From Odobenus rosmarus divergens (Eukaryota > Chordata > Mammalia > Carnivora > Odobenidae): a stretch of 64,000 nucleotides of DNA. Each line of letters begins with the position of its first letter. Position 1 is the stretch's first letter. The translations under genes and the position numbers were made by a program. The notes under the pieces are model-generated. The model had not been told where the DNA came from, made no database searches, and saw nothing but the letters and a program-made list of their open reading frames with translations. Positions 34,975 to 47,189 of the stretch are shown one piece after another. Location of the stretch: contig NW_004451409.1 in NCBI RefSeq assembly GCF_000321225.1, forward strand, positions 204,132 to 268,131. Reading direction: 5' to 3'.

Positions 34975-36635
34975 AAAGACCCAACTAGATCTGCCAGGGT
35001 TCTAAATTCAAATATACCTGGGGGTCGCTGTTTGACTTTATTGATTTACATGAAATTAGGATCACTTTACATACTGTTTGCATTGGGGTTTTTTTGTTGT
35101 TGTTCCTAATAAAAGAAAATGACAAACAGTACCTTGATTGTTTCTTTCAATTTACTTTTGTATTCTGTTAAGTATTTCCTTCCCAGAGAACCAGACAGAT
35201 AGTTTTAAACGATTGTTATTTTATTTTATACACCTGACCCAAAATTAGGTGATTTTGTTCACCCTGGGAAATCCTGATTATATTCTGGATCATTTTATAT
35301 TTCACTTCACTTGACTTTTTTTGCCTTTTTCTCCAAGTAGATGAGAATGGTCACTCTGGTCCCATTAGGACTTTAAGAAGAGAATATATACATAACAGTT
35401 ACCCTAAGATTAAATAGGCACTTGTAATATAAAATTCCTCTGTCAATTATAACTTCCCCTTTGTGGTTTGTGAATTATTTTATATGTTTGAAGTACAACC
35501 CTACACCAAAGTCAGGCCTTAAAGTTCTTCCCACTTCCTCTTAAGTATGGAAATTAATCATTTGGGACTATAATTAAACATAAGATTCACAAGAAAGGAA
35601 ATCTAGCACAGAGAGTTTCCTATAGACATGTTAGATAACACTTAATGAAGCATTTTATATCCTGTTAAGACTTTATGCCATGCAGTCTGTGTGTAAAATG
35701 GTTATTGAAATGGTTTTCATATTTTAAAAATTATATAATTCCTTATCTAAATAACAAATTTGGGAGCAACACTATAAAACAGGCCACAGGCAAGTAATGT
35801 ATGATATGTATTACTCTTAGTCATTACTTTAATATTAATAATACTCATAAGGAATTAAACTATTAATTTTTCATAAGACCTAAAAAAAGTAATATTATCA
35901 CAATAATTCAATCACAGAAAACACAAAGATTGCAGGATTCCAGCTGAATGCAAATAGAATTTAAATATGTATGTTTCAGTTTAACCACACTGGTATTTGC
36001 TGTAGATGTGGTTTAGTTTTCATTTTAGCTGTGTAAAATAATTCAACCAACTTTTTTCTTTGCATACAAAGGAAATATTTTTGCAATATGTTTTTTTGTT
36101 TATCTGAGCTACAGGAACTCCTTCCACCCCCAGCCTTGAGCCCATCTTTTGAGCCATATTTTAGCCCATCCTGAAGTGAATATCATTCTTACAGAACCAA
36201 GAGTTTTGCTAACTGCAAAAAGACAACTTTCTTGTGCTTACTCTCATACAATCTGGAGAGTTTTTAATTACAGAGAGCTGCTAGCCTTACCATAGACACA
36301 CCCAATCATAGCCTCTTGTGGGGATTATAACTGTGCTTGAGGTACAGTGTTCTGCTTGGAAACAAACATGACTGAGTCATGATACCCAACTGTAAAAGGG
36401 AGGGTTGAAACAGCAGCACCAGAAGTCACTTGATCCCAAAGCTAATTCTTCCCACTCACCTCTTTTAACACTGGATCAATCTAGATATCTGCTGGGTGAC
36501 ATTCAAACACAATGTCTTCGGTCTGTTTAAATCATCTCCATGCTCCATTTACACATCCCCTAGTGTAGGGACTGCCTCCAGGAGTGTTGTGACATGGCTG
36601 AGTTCCTACCTCCTTACATCAGTACAGAATTTCCT
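34975..36635. other. No recognisable feature
   Basis: AT-rich and unclassified throughout. Confidence 0.5.
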
Positions 36636-36965
36636 ACTGTATTAGTCAGGATGGTCTAAGCTGGGCTCTGGTAACAAATTAACCCTGAAACGTCAATGGC
36701 TGAACAATACAAAGATTTATTTCTCACTCCCATGAAGTCATGGCCTCCATGCAGTGACTCAGTGATCCAACTACATCTATCTCGTGGTTCTGCCTTTCAA
36801 CAACTGCAGCAGACGATGTCACCTAAAGATCGCACCATTGCTCTTCTGTATTGTGACCCAGAAATGACAGGGGCACTTGTACGCTCAACCTATTGGCCAG
36901 AACTCATTGTACAATGCTTCATCTGGAGCCAGGGCAGATGGGGCAGGGTGGTTGAATTCTTACTG
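36636..36965 (-). mobile_element. MaLR-like LTR (antisense)
   Basis: Starts 'ctgtattagtcaggatggtc', with 'acaaagatttatttctcactc', then 'ctattggccagaactcattg', the reversed order of an old MaLR-type LTR. Subfamily not assigned. The 113-codon frame at 36696-37037 is its translation plus flank. Confidence 0.7.
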
Positions 36966-37429
36966 CACTTACCATTTTCCAACTATAAAAGTAATTATGC
37001 AGAAATTTACAAAGATCGATCTCTTTTAACCCTTTAAAAGAAGAGAGAATCAGGAATACAGGCATTTCTGAAATGATTCTTTAATTTTGTCCTGTTTTGA
37101 TACTTATGAAATAAGTGTAGCTATTGGGTTATTTAGATAATATTTTCTGAAACTTCAATTAGATATAAAATATCACAGATCATTCTTTAAATACTTAAAA
37201 GGGTTTTAAATTTACTTTTAAGTTTCATTTAGAAATGTAAAGACTAATATTAATGGAGAAACTCTGATGTTGCGGTGCATCTTTGAACTTTTTCCTTGAG
37301 CTCTGGCTTCTCATCTTTGCATTGCTAAAATGACCGTTTATCTTTATTGATGATTAGTTCATTAGTTATTAGTTAATTGTTAACATCTATATTGTATCTA
37401 CCAAGTCAAGGTACAAATCACGAAGCCCT
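36966..37429. other. No recognisable feature
   Basis: AT-rich; nothing supported. Confidence 0.45.
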
Positions 37430-38335
37430 CCTGCTCCTTTGTCTCATCTTTAATATGCAAGCAATCATTAAATTCTGTCAATTCTACCTCTTCAATATCC
37501 CTCACATCCATTCATTTCTTGGCTTCTCCATTGTCACAATATCTTATTTCACATTGCTGCCATCTCTCAGCTGTATAATTGTGAAAACCTCATAACTGGC
37601 TTCCTTGGAATTCATATTACACATCTTCAACCCACTCTTGGCTATTCATCTAGATTTTATAAATATAGCATTGTATGTATTTGTGTATGTATAAATTCAA
37701 ATGTGGTCATATCATTGTTATCACCAATTAGACAAAGTCAAACTCCTAGTCTAGCATAGCAAAACATAGTATGTCCTGCTGACCACTCCACCAACCTTAC
37801 CCACTGCAGCCACTGAGATCAACATGTTTTTCTCTGGAGCTTTACTGGAGAGATTCACATGCATCTCCATATGATCTCATGGCTCTCACTTCTGACTTAT
37901 TTATTTTTATCCTCCAGGACTTGGTTTAGCAGTAATCTTTAAACATGGATGAGGTCTTCTTCCTTCAAGCTTTCATACTTTGTGCTGGCCACATCATAGC
38001 TCTTTTTGCACAAGATGGTATTTTTTTCCATTGCTGTGGGTCTCTCCAGCTGTATCAGCATTGTTCAAGTTCAAGTCCAAAGAGCACCTTCATCTGAATC
38101 ATGTAGGGAGCTTGTTAAAATTATAGATCCTAAGACGCCACTCTAGATCTACTGAACCATAATCCATAGGAGTGAGGTTCAAGGCTCCATATTTAAATAC
38201 ATTTTCTGAGGCCTACTGATGTTGGAGATCCATTACTGCAGGCTATAGGTCCTTTTGCAGACAGACTGATTTGGTTATTTTCTCCACATGCATCTCTTTA
38301 TGCCTAGCACAGTGCCTGGCATGGTAGGCAAGCAA
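37430..38335 (+). mobile_element. L2 LINE fragment split by MER5A
   Basis: L2 3'-end pattern at 37430-38057 ('ctcataactggcttccttgg', 'caaagtcaaactcctagtct', 'tcctccaggacttggtttag') resumes at 38241-38335 with 'gcctagcacagtgcctggca', the L2 terminal motif. Non-coding. Confidence 0.8.
38058..38240 (+). mobile_element. MER5A DNA transposon inside L2
   Basis: 'catctgaatcatgtagggag', 'cttgttaaaattatagatcc' and 'tagatctactgaaccataat' follow MER5A. Terminal repeats are heavily mutated. Confidence 0.78.
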
Positions 38336-38348
38336 GAATTTAACACTA

Positions 38349-38374
38349 AATTTAATACTAGAATTTAATACTAG
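38349..38374. repeat. 13-bp tandem duplication
   Basis: aatttaatactag occurs twice in direct succession. Confidence 0.85.
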
Positions 38375-38420
38375 ACATATTAAAATGACCTGAGGTTTAC
38401 ACATTTATCACTAAACTGTT

Positions 38421-38632
38421 GTTGTTTTTTTTAAGACTTATTTATTTGAGAGAGAGAGAGAGATGGAGAGAGAGTTGGCGGGGAGAGGAGCATAGGGAGA
38501 GGAAGTCTTAAGCAGACTCCATGCTGAGTGCAGAGCCCCACTTGGGGCTCCACATGGGGCTCAATCTCAGCACCCTGAGATCATGACTTGAGCTGAAATT
38601 AGGAGTTGGATGCTTAACCGACTGTGCCACCA
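38421..38632 (-). mobile_element. Older Can-SINE subfamily
   Basis: Minus-strand copy with 'gagatcatgacttgagctg' and 'aggagttggatgcttaaccg', the old-type core. Imperfect duplication tcactaaactgtt/tcactgtactgtt at 38408-38420 and 38633-38645. Confidence 0.93.
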
Positions 38633-38924
38633 TCACTGTACTGTTTTACCAAGTATTTCTAATTTGCTCATTATTTCCTTTTCCTTATGATTCTATTTAA
38701 GTTTTGTTTCTAATATTATTTAACATGTGTGAAATTTTAAAATAAATTCTGATTTTTTTCTTTCTAGAATTATTGTGCATTTTCCTCAGCATGAAAAGTT
38801 GACTTCCAAACATATTTAGAATTTTCTTTTAAAAAGCTCTCCTGAAGTTTTACTATGTGGTTTTCATAGGTAACCTGTCTACAGATATTCCAGATAGTTC
38901 AGCTATTACTATCTGTATTTCTAA

Positions 38925-39925
38925 GATTCATTTATTGGACGAATATTTAAAAAGCCCTTACCATGTGTCAAGCACAATGTTAGGTGTTGAGTATACATTG
39001 GTAAATAAGAGACACAGTCCTGCCCTTATAGAGCTTGTATTATTATTGGGATATGAGCATTGGACAAGCAATTGATGGAGGAGGTAGGTATATGTATGTG
39101 CAATACAAAATATTAAGTCCTGGGAAAGAAATAATAGGGTGTTAAGTGAGAATAATGAGATAATGAGTGTGGGAACTTATTTAATGTCCAGACCAGGCTT
39201 CTCGGGGGAAACAGCACTTATGACAAAACTGAAGGGTGAGTGGAGTCATCTATGAAAGACAAATGATCCAACACAGAGGGAACAGCAAGTGCAAAACCCC
39301 AAGGGCAGGAACTTGGGTGATCAGGAGCCTAGAGGAAACCTGAGGTGTCTGAAGGATGGTGAGCAAGGAGTAGGGTTGCCCAAGATGAGGTTAGAGTCAC
39401 AGGTATGGGTCAGGTTCAAGGTGGACCTTGCCAGCCATGGTGAAAGAACTTGAATTTTCTTGTAATTGCAATGGGAAATTACAGCAGAGTTAAGCGGGGA
39501 GGCACATGACCACATTTATATTTTTTAAGAAATCACTCTATCTGGAGTGTACAGAATGGAATTTAGAGAAGGAATAGAAGCACTGAAGAGAGGAATTAGA
39601 TGAATATTTCAGTTTTTCAGACATGTGAGGATGGGCTCTGGTGTTGGCAATGAAGAGGAGAGATGTGAGTAAGCTGAGGTATATTTTGAAGGTTAAATAA
39701 ACAATAATTGTTGATGGGTTACATGGGGGAAAGTGGGGCAAGGTGGAATTAGGAAGAAAGAGAGCCAAGTTCTGTGTTTAATAAATTATGGCATTATTTA
39801 CTGCTAGCAGAAAGCCTGAGAGAGAAACAAGTTGGGAGTGGAGGAGACCACAAGAGTTTAGTTTAGGAGATGCTAAGCTCAAGATGCCTCTGAGACATGT
39901 GAGTGGAGATTTCACATATGTTCTT
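38925..39925 (-). mobile_element. Long L2 LINE 3' fragment, antisense (about 1 kb)
   Basis: From 'attcatttattggacgaata' the reversed L2 3' end runs almost unbroken: 'ccatgtgtcaagcacaatg', 'cagtcctgcccttatagagc', 'cagagggaacagcaagtgca', 'gaaatcactctatctggagt', 'tgagtggagatttcacatat'. Short open frames within are decayed L2. Confidence 0.92.
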
Positions 39926-40494
39926 GATTAATTCATATAATATTTAAACCACAGAGGAGGCTCACAATGATATTAACTTTAGGAGCATTTCCATTTTCTT
40001 TATTATTATTGTCTTAGCTATCAGTGACCACTTTTACAATTTGTGTAGAGAGATAACCTCTAAATTTACCTCTCTACCCTGCTGTGTCGTTCTGCTCTGA
40101 AGAAACTCAGAAGATAGAACAAATTTATTTAAATTCTAAAGTAATTTCATATTTGAACTGGAGTAAAATTATCATATATATTTAACCCCAAGACATGTCT
40201 GTGAGCAAAATATGAATAAAAGAAATTGTCTTTAGAATTCAAGACAATATGTGCATTTATTCTCACTTTATTATTGAATAATTCTAATGTCTCTTCTTGC
40301 TGTTTTACAGACTCCAAATTGACTGCAAATTTGCAATGATAGCTGTTTTACATAGGAGAGAATAAATCAGGAACTGAGTTCAAAAAGCATTTACTGAGCA
40401 TAATCTTGATGGTTAGTAATAATAATAATAATAATAGTAGTAGATAATTTCTACTAAGGGGTTACGAAGGTATAGACACCAGTGTTTTTTCACA
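39926..40494. other. No element; (AAT)n microsatellite
   Basis: Contains an (AAT)n/(AGT)n run at about 40417-40443; otherwise unclassified. Confidence 0.6.
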
Positions 40495-40688
40495 TAAATT
40501 TTAGTTTGAATCTCATAAAAAGTCTAAGAGGTTAGTACTATTATAATCCCTATTTTACAAGTGAAACAGGCTATGGAGCAATTAAATAACTTTACTTAAA
40601 TCACAGGAAGTAGCAGAGAGAGGACTCAACTATGGTTCATCTGACCCCAAAATTTCTGCTATTAACCACTAAGTTAGGTTTCCCAAAA
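40495..40688 (-). mobile_element. MIR SINE, antisense
   Basis: 'aaatcacaggaagtagcaga', 'ccctattttacaagtgaaac' and 'ctgctattaaccactaagt' are in reversed MIR order. Confidence 0.78.
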
Positions 40689-40738
40689 ACTATGATGCAT
40701 ATGAAAGAATATAGTACATTTAAATTGTTTATAATTCA

Positions 40739-41227
40739 CAAAACAGATGATCATAGGAGAAAAGAGGAAGAAATAAAACAAGACGAAACCAGAGAGGGAG
40801 ACAACCCATAAGAGACTCCTTTTTTTTTTAAGATTTTATTTATTTGTCAGAGAGAGAGAGAGGGAATGAGCACAAGCAGGGGGAACAGCAGGCAGAAGAA
40901 GCAGGCTCCCTGCTGAGCAAGGAGTCAGATGCAGGACTCGATCCCAGAACCCTGGGATCATGACCTGAGCTGAAGGCAAGTGCTTAACCAACTGAGCCAC
41001 CCAAGAGTCCCTAAGAGACTCTTAATCATAGGAAACAAACTAGGGGTTGCTGGAGGGGAGGGGACTGGAGGGATGGGGAAACTAAGTGATGGACATTAAG
41101 GAGGGCATGTGATGTAATGAACACTGGGTATTATATAAGACTGATGAATTACTGACCTATTTCTGAAACCAATAATACATTATATGTTAATTTTTAAAAA
41201 TTAAAAAAATAAACATAAAAAAATAAA
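40739..41227 (+). mobile_element. Carnivore L1 3' end, 5'-truncated, split by a SINE
   Basis: 'aaccagagagggagacaacc' and 'aggaaacaaactaggggttg', then 'gtgatggacattaaggaggg' and 'ctgaaaccaataatacatta', follow the carnivore L1 3' UTR to an A-rich tail. Probable duplication tttataattca/tttataatcca at 40728 and 41228. Interrupted at 40819-41011. Confidence 0.93.
40819..41011 (-). mobile_element. Can-SINE inside the L1 3' end
   Basis: Minus-strand copy. Target duplication taagagactc (L1 sequence) at 40809-40818 and 41012-41021 shows it landed in the L1. Head mutated at its terminus (ccacccaagagtccc). Confidence 0.97.
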
Positions 41228-41499
41228 TTTATAATCCAGTCAAAGGAGGAGAACATGAGAGAAGGGATGAAATGTGTTGAGTAACTACCCCTACTCTGTC
41301 ATGTCTAAGGCACAGAAGATGCCTTTCCTCCTAGTGAAACCACCCTCTTTCTCTCCTTTCCTCCACATACAAGCATATCATTAGGGAGCTGGATTGAGTA
41401 GCCTCTAGAATTCTATGGAGGCCATAGTTTACAGAGGTGAGGTTAGAACCACAGATGAGGCTGGTTTCTGATCTCAGGCTGGACACTGATGGAAGAACC

Positions 41500-41536
41500 A
41501 AGATATATATATATTTTATATATATATATATATCTT
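41500..41536. repeat. AT-rich near-perfect palindrome
   Basis: aagatat(AT)n, a TTT-interrupted centre, then (TA)ntatctt: the arms are complementary and could form a cruciform or hairpin. Confidence 0.88.
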
Positions 41537-41821
41537 CCTCAGAGACTTCAATAACATCCTTAATAGAACCCCATTCCATTATCCCTAACACACTTAATGT
41601 GTTAGGACTTTGGATACAGTTTATCCTTTGCTTCACAGAGTTTATTTGGTTTGGTAATATAATTGTGCCTTCTATACTGGGAGGCTCACAATTTGGAACA
41701 TTAATAAGCCAGAATTTAAATTTGCCAGCTCTGCAAGATTCTTATACACTCAAAAACTACCTTCCCCTAAATGAACTCTATGTGTGCTAGGGGCTGTTAT
41801 TAAGTATTCTGTAGAGTTAAG

Positions 41822-42052
41822 AGAATAGCCTATGGTTTGAATCCTGGTATACTGTATATTAAGTGCATAATCTTGAGCAAGTCACTCAACTTTTCACTTT
41901 TTTTTACTCAAATTTTCTATGCCTCAGTTACCATAGATATAAAATGAAAGTGATAATAAGATAAGATCATGGTAAGGTTTGGATGATATATACACTGGAG
42001 TGCTTATACCAGAAAATACTGACACGCAGAAAATATTCTAGGTGCTAGATCA
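41822..42052 (+). mobile_element. MIR SINE
   Basis: 'tatggtttgaatcctggtat', 'cttgagcaagtcactcaact', 'tatgcctcagttaccatag' and 'aagtgataataagataagat' are in MIR order, with a poly-T insertion at about 41899. Confidence 0.78.
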
Positions 42053-42118
42053 TATTTCCTATCTCACTTTGCACAAAACCTTTTACCTGTAATTACTAAC
42101 CTACTAGAGCTTCTCTCT

Positions 42119-42294
42119 TTTTTTTTTAAAGATTTTATTTATTTATTTGAGAGAGAGAGAGCACAGAGGGAGAGTGAGAGGGAGAAGCAGACTCCTCACT
42201 GAGCAGAGCCTGATGTGGGACTCGATCCCAGGACCCTGAGATCATGACCTGAGCCAAAGGCAGATGCTTAACTGACTGAGCTACCCAGGCACCC
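42119..42294 (-). mobile_element. Can-SINE, 'GTCTGCC' subfamily
   Basis: Minus-strand copy, slightly short because of a reduced GA tract. Imperfect duplication around tagagcttctctct/tagagagtctctta. Head mutated (ctacccaggcaccc). Confidence 0.95.
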
Positions 42295-42544
42295 TAGAGA
42301 GTCTCTTAATTAATTCCTTGTCTATATCCACTTAATGTTTCCTATGTCACTGAAATATTCAATGCAATCCATAAAGAGAATATCTATTTTTCATTGTACT
42401 AAGTCTTTGCATCTCATTTTGATCTCTCTCATTTTGATCCATACTTGTATATATATTTTATATTATATAAAGATTATCCACTTCTGTTTCCCATGGTTTC
42501 TATGATTCCAACTCTGCATGGCCAACAGGATTTTCAATATATCC

Positions 42545-42692
42545 CTTTTTCATTTTATCCTCATAAACATCCTTCAAGATACATTTTATTATCCTCATTT
42601 TACAAGGAAGGCAAATACATACCCAAGGCTGTGTATTAAAAAGAGTCATCACCAGGATTCAGATCAAAATAATGCTCTTCCCCAAGTTACTC
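42545..42692 (-). mobile_element. MIR SINE, antisense
   Basis: 'ttttatcctcataaacatcc', 'attatcctcattttacaagg' and 'caccaggattcagatcaaaa' are in reversed MIR order. Confidence 0.65.
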
Positions 42693-43010
42693 AGAAAAAA
42701 TGAACTAGAAATATTAGTTATGTATTAATTTAAGGGGTGCTTGCCTTGAGTGCAAATGTGACCCTAAAACAGAAGCTCAGTGAAGGTACAATTGTATATG
42801 GAAGTCTTCAACAGGAAAGTGAGGCCTGAGTTTGTCCTAAGGGGAAGTTTGATTAGAATGCAGTTTAAAGGCAGCTTTACCTGAGCAAGTACATGGAGCC
42901 AGAAGATAAAAAGTGGCAAATGCAGGGCACCCTGAAGAGTACTTACTTGAGCAAAAGTTGACTACTGGGAAATAGAAGGAGTTAGGGTTAGATCAAAAAT
43001 GGACCAGTAT

Positions 43011-43477
43011 CTAGATGTCCATCAACAGATGAATGGATAAAGAAGGTGTGGTGTATATATACAATGGAATATTATGCAGCCATCAAAAAAATGAAATCTT
43101 GCCATTTGCAACGACGGGGATAGAACTGGAGGGTATTATGCTGAGTGAAATAAGTCAATCAGAGAAAGACAAGTATCATATGATCTCACTGATATGAAGA
43201 ATTTGAAAAACAAGACAGAGGATCATAGGGGAAGGGAGGGAAAAATGAAACAAGACAAAACCTGAGAGGGAGACAAACCATAAGAGACTCTTAATCTCAG
43301 GAAACAAACTGAGGGTTGCTGGAGTGGTGGGGGGTGGGAGGGATGGGGTGGCTGGGTGATGGACATTGGGAGGGTATGTGCTATGGTGAGCGCTGTGAAT
43401 TGTGCAAGGCTGTTGAATCACAGACCTGTACCCCTGAAACAAATAATACATTATATATTAATTTTTAAAAAAATTTA
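43011..43477 (+). mobile_element. Young carnivore L1, 5'-truncated, with target duplication
   Basis: Last ~470 bp of L1: ORF2 tail ('atacaatggaatattatgca', 'gggtattatgctgagtgaaa'), 3' UTR ('aaactgagggttgctggagt') and A-rich tail. Flanked by aaaaatggaccagtat (42995-43010) and its one-mismatch copy aaaaatgggccagtat (43478-43493), a standard L1 endonuclease insertion. Confidence 0.96.
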
Positions 43478-43493
43478 AAAAATGGGCCAGTAT

Positions 43494-43599
43494 GCAGAGG
43501 GCTATAAAAACTAAGTGAAGAATTTTGAAATTAGTAAAATACAACTTTTTCTTTTTGATGCTTTTTAACATTCCCCCCCCCCACACTGGTGTAATGCTT
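43494..43599. repeat. Short flank with a poly-C run
   Basis: About ten C at 43573-43582; no other feature. Confidence 0.7.
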
Positions 43600-43905
43600 A
43601 TTCTTCTTGACTTCATTACACTTCTCATGTATCCCTCAAATTTCAGCAGAGATGTTTTCTCCTCTAGGACATCTTCTCCAGGGAAGTGAAGAACCTCCTC
43701 CCATAGATCTTAGCCAGAAGAATGTCACACTTCTCCCATTAATCCATGATTTCTCACCTATTTTTGTCCCTCACTGAATGTGGAAGAACTGGAAGACAGG
43801 AGATGTGTTACATGTGTTTTTGAATCCCCAGCATTCATCTTAATGTCTAGCACACAGCAAGCACTTAATAGATGGTTGTTGCTCAAATAAATTAATAAAT
43901 GAATG
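43600..43905 (+). mobile_element. L2 LINE 3' end
   Basis: 'tttcagcagagatgttttct', 'tgaatccccagcattcatc', 'tgtctagcacacagcaagca', ending in 'aataaattaataaatgaatg', the L2 terminal short repeat. Confidence 0.86.
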
Positions 43906-45531
43906 ATTCTGAAGAAGAGAAATGACAATGAAAGTGATGTCTAATAAAAAAAGCCATGCAGAGTGGGCTGAAGTAGGAAACTCTAAAAAGCAAATTGTTT
44001 ATACTACAAAATGCATTAGAAGTATGATTTGGATAATATACAGGAAGTGCCCTATATTACATGCTTTTGCTGTATTGTTATAATCACACAAGAATTTAAT
44101 CTTGTGACCCTGATTCTCCAATGTGAGCCTATCAAAATCAATAATATGAAAAAATCACTGCAGTTTAAATAGATTTGACAAATGAGGCAAATATGATTTC
44201 ATGTGAATCAAAAGTTATGAGGCAAAAATTCTTCAGCATGTTTTTCTAATGAGGCTCATATTCCTGTGATTCAACAGGAGGTTTCAGAAAATGACTGTTA
44301 AACTAAACTGTTCATAACTTTTGTATTTCTTTCTGGTAGGCACAGTCTAGAGCAATAATTTTAATTTTCCATTATATTTATAATCTCTAAATAAAAATTT
44401 TATAACATTACAAGACTGCAGTTTCCTGTATCCATTCTTTTTATTCTTTCTTGCTTAACCTATAATGTACCAAGACAATATAGCATTCTTTGGGGAGGAA
44501 ATAGGAAAAAAGAATAAATTTCCATAGCCTTATTTCTATGTGTGGCCTTAAGCAATGGAAGATTCTGAATGTGCCAAACAATTAAAATTCTTCATTACAC
44601 CAAATGAATTGGCCTAAATGAAATTTTTTCTATCATACCTGGTGAAATCATTGCATCTCCCTTCCTAAAGAATGATCCAGTTATTAAGAATAGATGAGTG
44701 TGGATTCAAGTTAAATTATACATTAATATTAAAATATATTTCCTTTTAAAAAATTGTACATTTATCAAATCATTTTTATAGGGGGAAAAAAGGATAATTT
44801 AATTGATTTCCACCATTGCTCAATGAATACCACCAGCTGCAGGCAAAATCCATTAGGAGAACATCTCTACCAGAATGAAACACAAATCCAATGAACACTT
44901 ATATGCAACATTTGGAAATTCAGGCTTCAGGCTGATGAAAGTGATTCAGATAACTGCCTCTCATTAAATGTTGAGAGCAAAACAGAGCTGATATGCCACT
45001 CTAAATGAGCAACTGTTTCAACTACTATAAAGAGTAGTATAGTGAGTGTCTTAAACATTTCTTCTTTTATAAATGAATTAAGCTAATAGTCAAAGGCATT
45101 ATTCAACTATGAATGCATAAATTAATATATATCATGTATTCCAAAATAGAAGACAAATAAGGAGAAGCCATGTTGCTAAAAATAGAACAAATGAATGCCA
45201 TATTATTGCTCACTGTATCATTCCCAAGCAATAAATAAATCTAAATTTATTTTTGTTGTATCAAAATGGTATAATATTTAAGAAAAAGATTGCCATTTTT
45301 TAAATTGTGTGTCTATTGCACTGGTGGAAGTTACTTTAATTCATTTTCCATTTTGAACATTTAACCAAAAAATCCTCTGTTATCTTTTAGGTCATTTCAA
45401 TATTATTGAACTCAATTAGTCTGGAGAAGAAAGATGGATGAAAATTGGTTAGCTCATATATAAAGAGCGGTCAAAGAATGCCTTGATGCCAGAGATAGTT
45501 TATAGCATGAGTTTTTCAAATAATGTATTTT
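43906..45531. other. No recognisable feature
   Basis: About 1.6 kb of AT-rich unclassified DNA without simple repeats of note. Confidence 0.5.
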
Positions 45532-45717
45532 TAAGATTTATTTATTTATTTGAAGAGAGAGTGGGAACCTGTGTGTAAGTGGGGAGAGTATCTTCAAGTA
45601 GATTCCCTCCTGAGCACAGAGCCCAACACAGGGCTCGATCTCATGACCCATGAGATCATGACCTGAGCTGAAACCAAGAGTCCAGCGCTTAACCAACTGA
45701 GCCACCCAAGGTGCCCC
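45532..45717 (-). mobile_element. Older Can-SINE subfamily
   Basis: Minus-strand copy with mutated GA tract and an old-type core ('aaaccaagagtccagcgctt'). The 16-bp duplication tcaaataatgtatttt at 45516-45531 and 45718-45733 is still perfect despite body divergence. Confidence 0.97.
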
Positions 45718-46629
45718 TCAAATAATGTATTTTCTTCTCCATCAACAAAGAGAATTAGAGAAGATAGTTCTCCCTAAAAGAACAGAGGGAAAGAGAAAGG
45801 TGTAGGAGTGTTTTGACAGCTGTGACCGCTAAAGGGAGTGTTAAGATGAACAATGGGAATGAAGAAAGCAGAGAAGTAATGATGTAAGTAAATATCACTC
45901 AAGAAAGGAGAAATATCAAGCAAAGTGCTCAGAAAGTTTGCTCTTCACCTCCTGGGATTCTACCGTTCTATACCTGGGATTACAACCATACCGTCTAATA
46001 TAGCCAAAGGTTTTACAATTCTTTCCATCCTGGGGACTTTGCCCTTCCCTTTTTTTTTTTTTTTATTAATATTCACTAGAGTAGTTCTTGCCAGTGACCC
46101 AAGCTCTCCCTGCTCCAGCAATATATGCTTCTCTCTTGCCCCTTCATGTCTATGGGCAGTAATGCTCCCACTGTGGCCAGTCCCTGATACTTCAATAGAA
46201 TTGATCATTCATTTAACCCCATCTACACCACAGTGATTGTTTTGCTCATTAACTTCTCCTTAGTTGAACCTACCAAATGTGCCTTCTCTTTGCTGCCAGG
46301 ACCCTGATACAGCCCAGAGATAGTTCTACATTGCAGATCACATGCCTCTCCCATGTAAGATCTGGGGCAGTCAGAGAACTGGTTGCTCTGGAAGGGTAGA
46401 GTTACAAGCAACAGGTCTGTAAACGTCATCTCACCTTCTACTGACCAGGATGCATGTATCTGAGAAATCTGTCAGAATGATTGCAAATACACCAACACCT
46501 GTCTTATGTCATCGACCAAGAAGAGGATATTGCTAATAAAATACAATGGGATATTAGTGGATATTTAAAATAAACAAATACAAATATTATCTACAATATT
46601 TACCCCACAAAAATGTTAAAGAAATATTT
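45718..46629. other. Unclassified; possible unnamed interspersed repeat at 46100-46310
   Basis: A poly-T of 16 lies at about 46051-46066. The sequence around 'ccagtccctgatacttcaat' and 'gccaggaccctgatacagcc' resembles a common carnivore or mammalian dispersed repeat whose name I cannot give. The 103-codon frame at 45925-46236 is not a credible gene. Confidence 0.35.
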
Positions 46630-46845
46630 TCTTTATGGTCATACTATAACAGTTCTCTGTTAATTCCTTTCTCACAATGTTACAAGCTATAGAAGTTTTC
46701 ATGTTTGTTTTTGTTTATGTCTCTCCTTCACTTCACAGAAGCTACATGAAGGTCATGTCTGCATTCTTTGTTGAGTATCCCCTGTCAGAGCAGAATACCT
46801 GGTGCAGAGCAGTCATGTCATAAACAATTTTGTGAATGAGTTATT
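46630..46845 (+). mobile_element. L2 LINE 3' end
   Basis: 'acagaagctacatgaaggtc', 'agagcagaatacctggtgca' and 'ttttgtgaatgagttattc' fit the L2 terminal region. Confidence 0.7.
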
Positions 46846-46849
46846 CAAA

Positions 46850-46975
46850 ATAGGTTTTCCTGGGTCCTTAAGAAGCACTGTAATAAGAGCTCTCATGGAG
46901 CTCACAGCCAAGGGGAAAAACAAAAAGTAAACACCTGCGATAGGGTGTGATAAATGCAAGGTACCAGGGAATAAA
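46850..46975 (-). mobile_element. L2 LINE fragment, antisense
   Basis: 'ctctcatggagctcacagcc' and 'agggtgtgataaatgcaagg' are the reversed L2 3' region. Confidence 0.68.
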
Positions 46976-47027
46976 TTATGAAATTTACATTTATTATCCC
47001 ATGTCATTGTGCCTCCTCCAGTGAGTC

Positions 47028-47168
47028 ATGTATTGCTATTATTCCCATTGACAGACGAGGAAACGTTTCCAGAAAAGATAAGTAACTTGCCTAATTTCAC
47101 ATAGCTAGCAAGTAGACAAGTTGAGACTTGAGCCAGTATCTGTCTTATACTTCCCTATTCTATGCTCC
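47028..47168 (-). mobile_element. MIR SINE, antisense
   Basis: 'attgacagacgaggaaacg', 'agataagtaacttgcctaat', 'cacatagctagcaagtagac' are a good reversed MIR core. Confidence 0.86.
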
Positions 47169-47189
47169 CTGGAAGCTCTGAATATTCGT

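Noticed and set aside
36696..37037. 113-codon open frame on the plus strand
   Set aside because: Starts inside an antisense MaLR-like LTR and runs into flanking DNA; no domain.
41437..41790. 117-codon open frame with an isoleucine/tyrosine-rich stretch
   Set aside because: The stretch is the translation of the AT palindrome; no recognisable protein on either side.
45925..46236. 103-codon frame with a hydrophobic phenylalanine run, like a membrane protein
   Set aside because: The phenylalanine run is a poly-T tract in a probable dispersed repeat.
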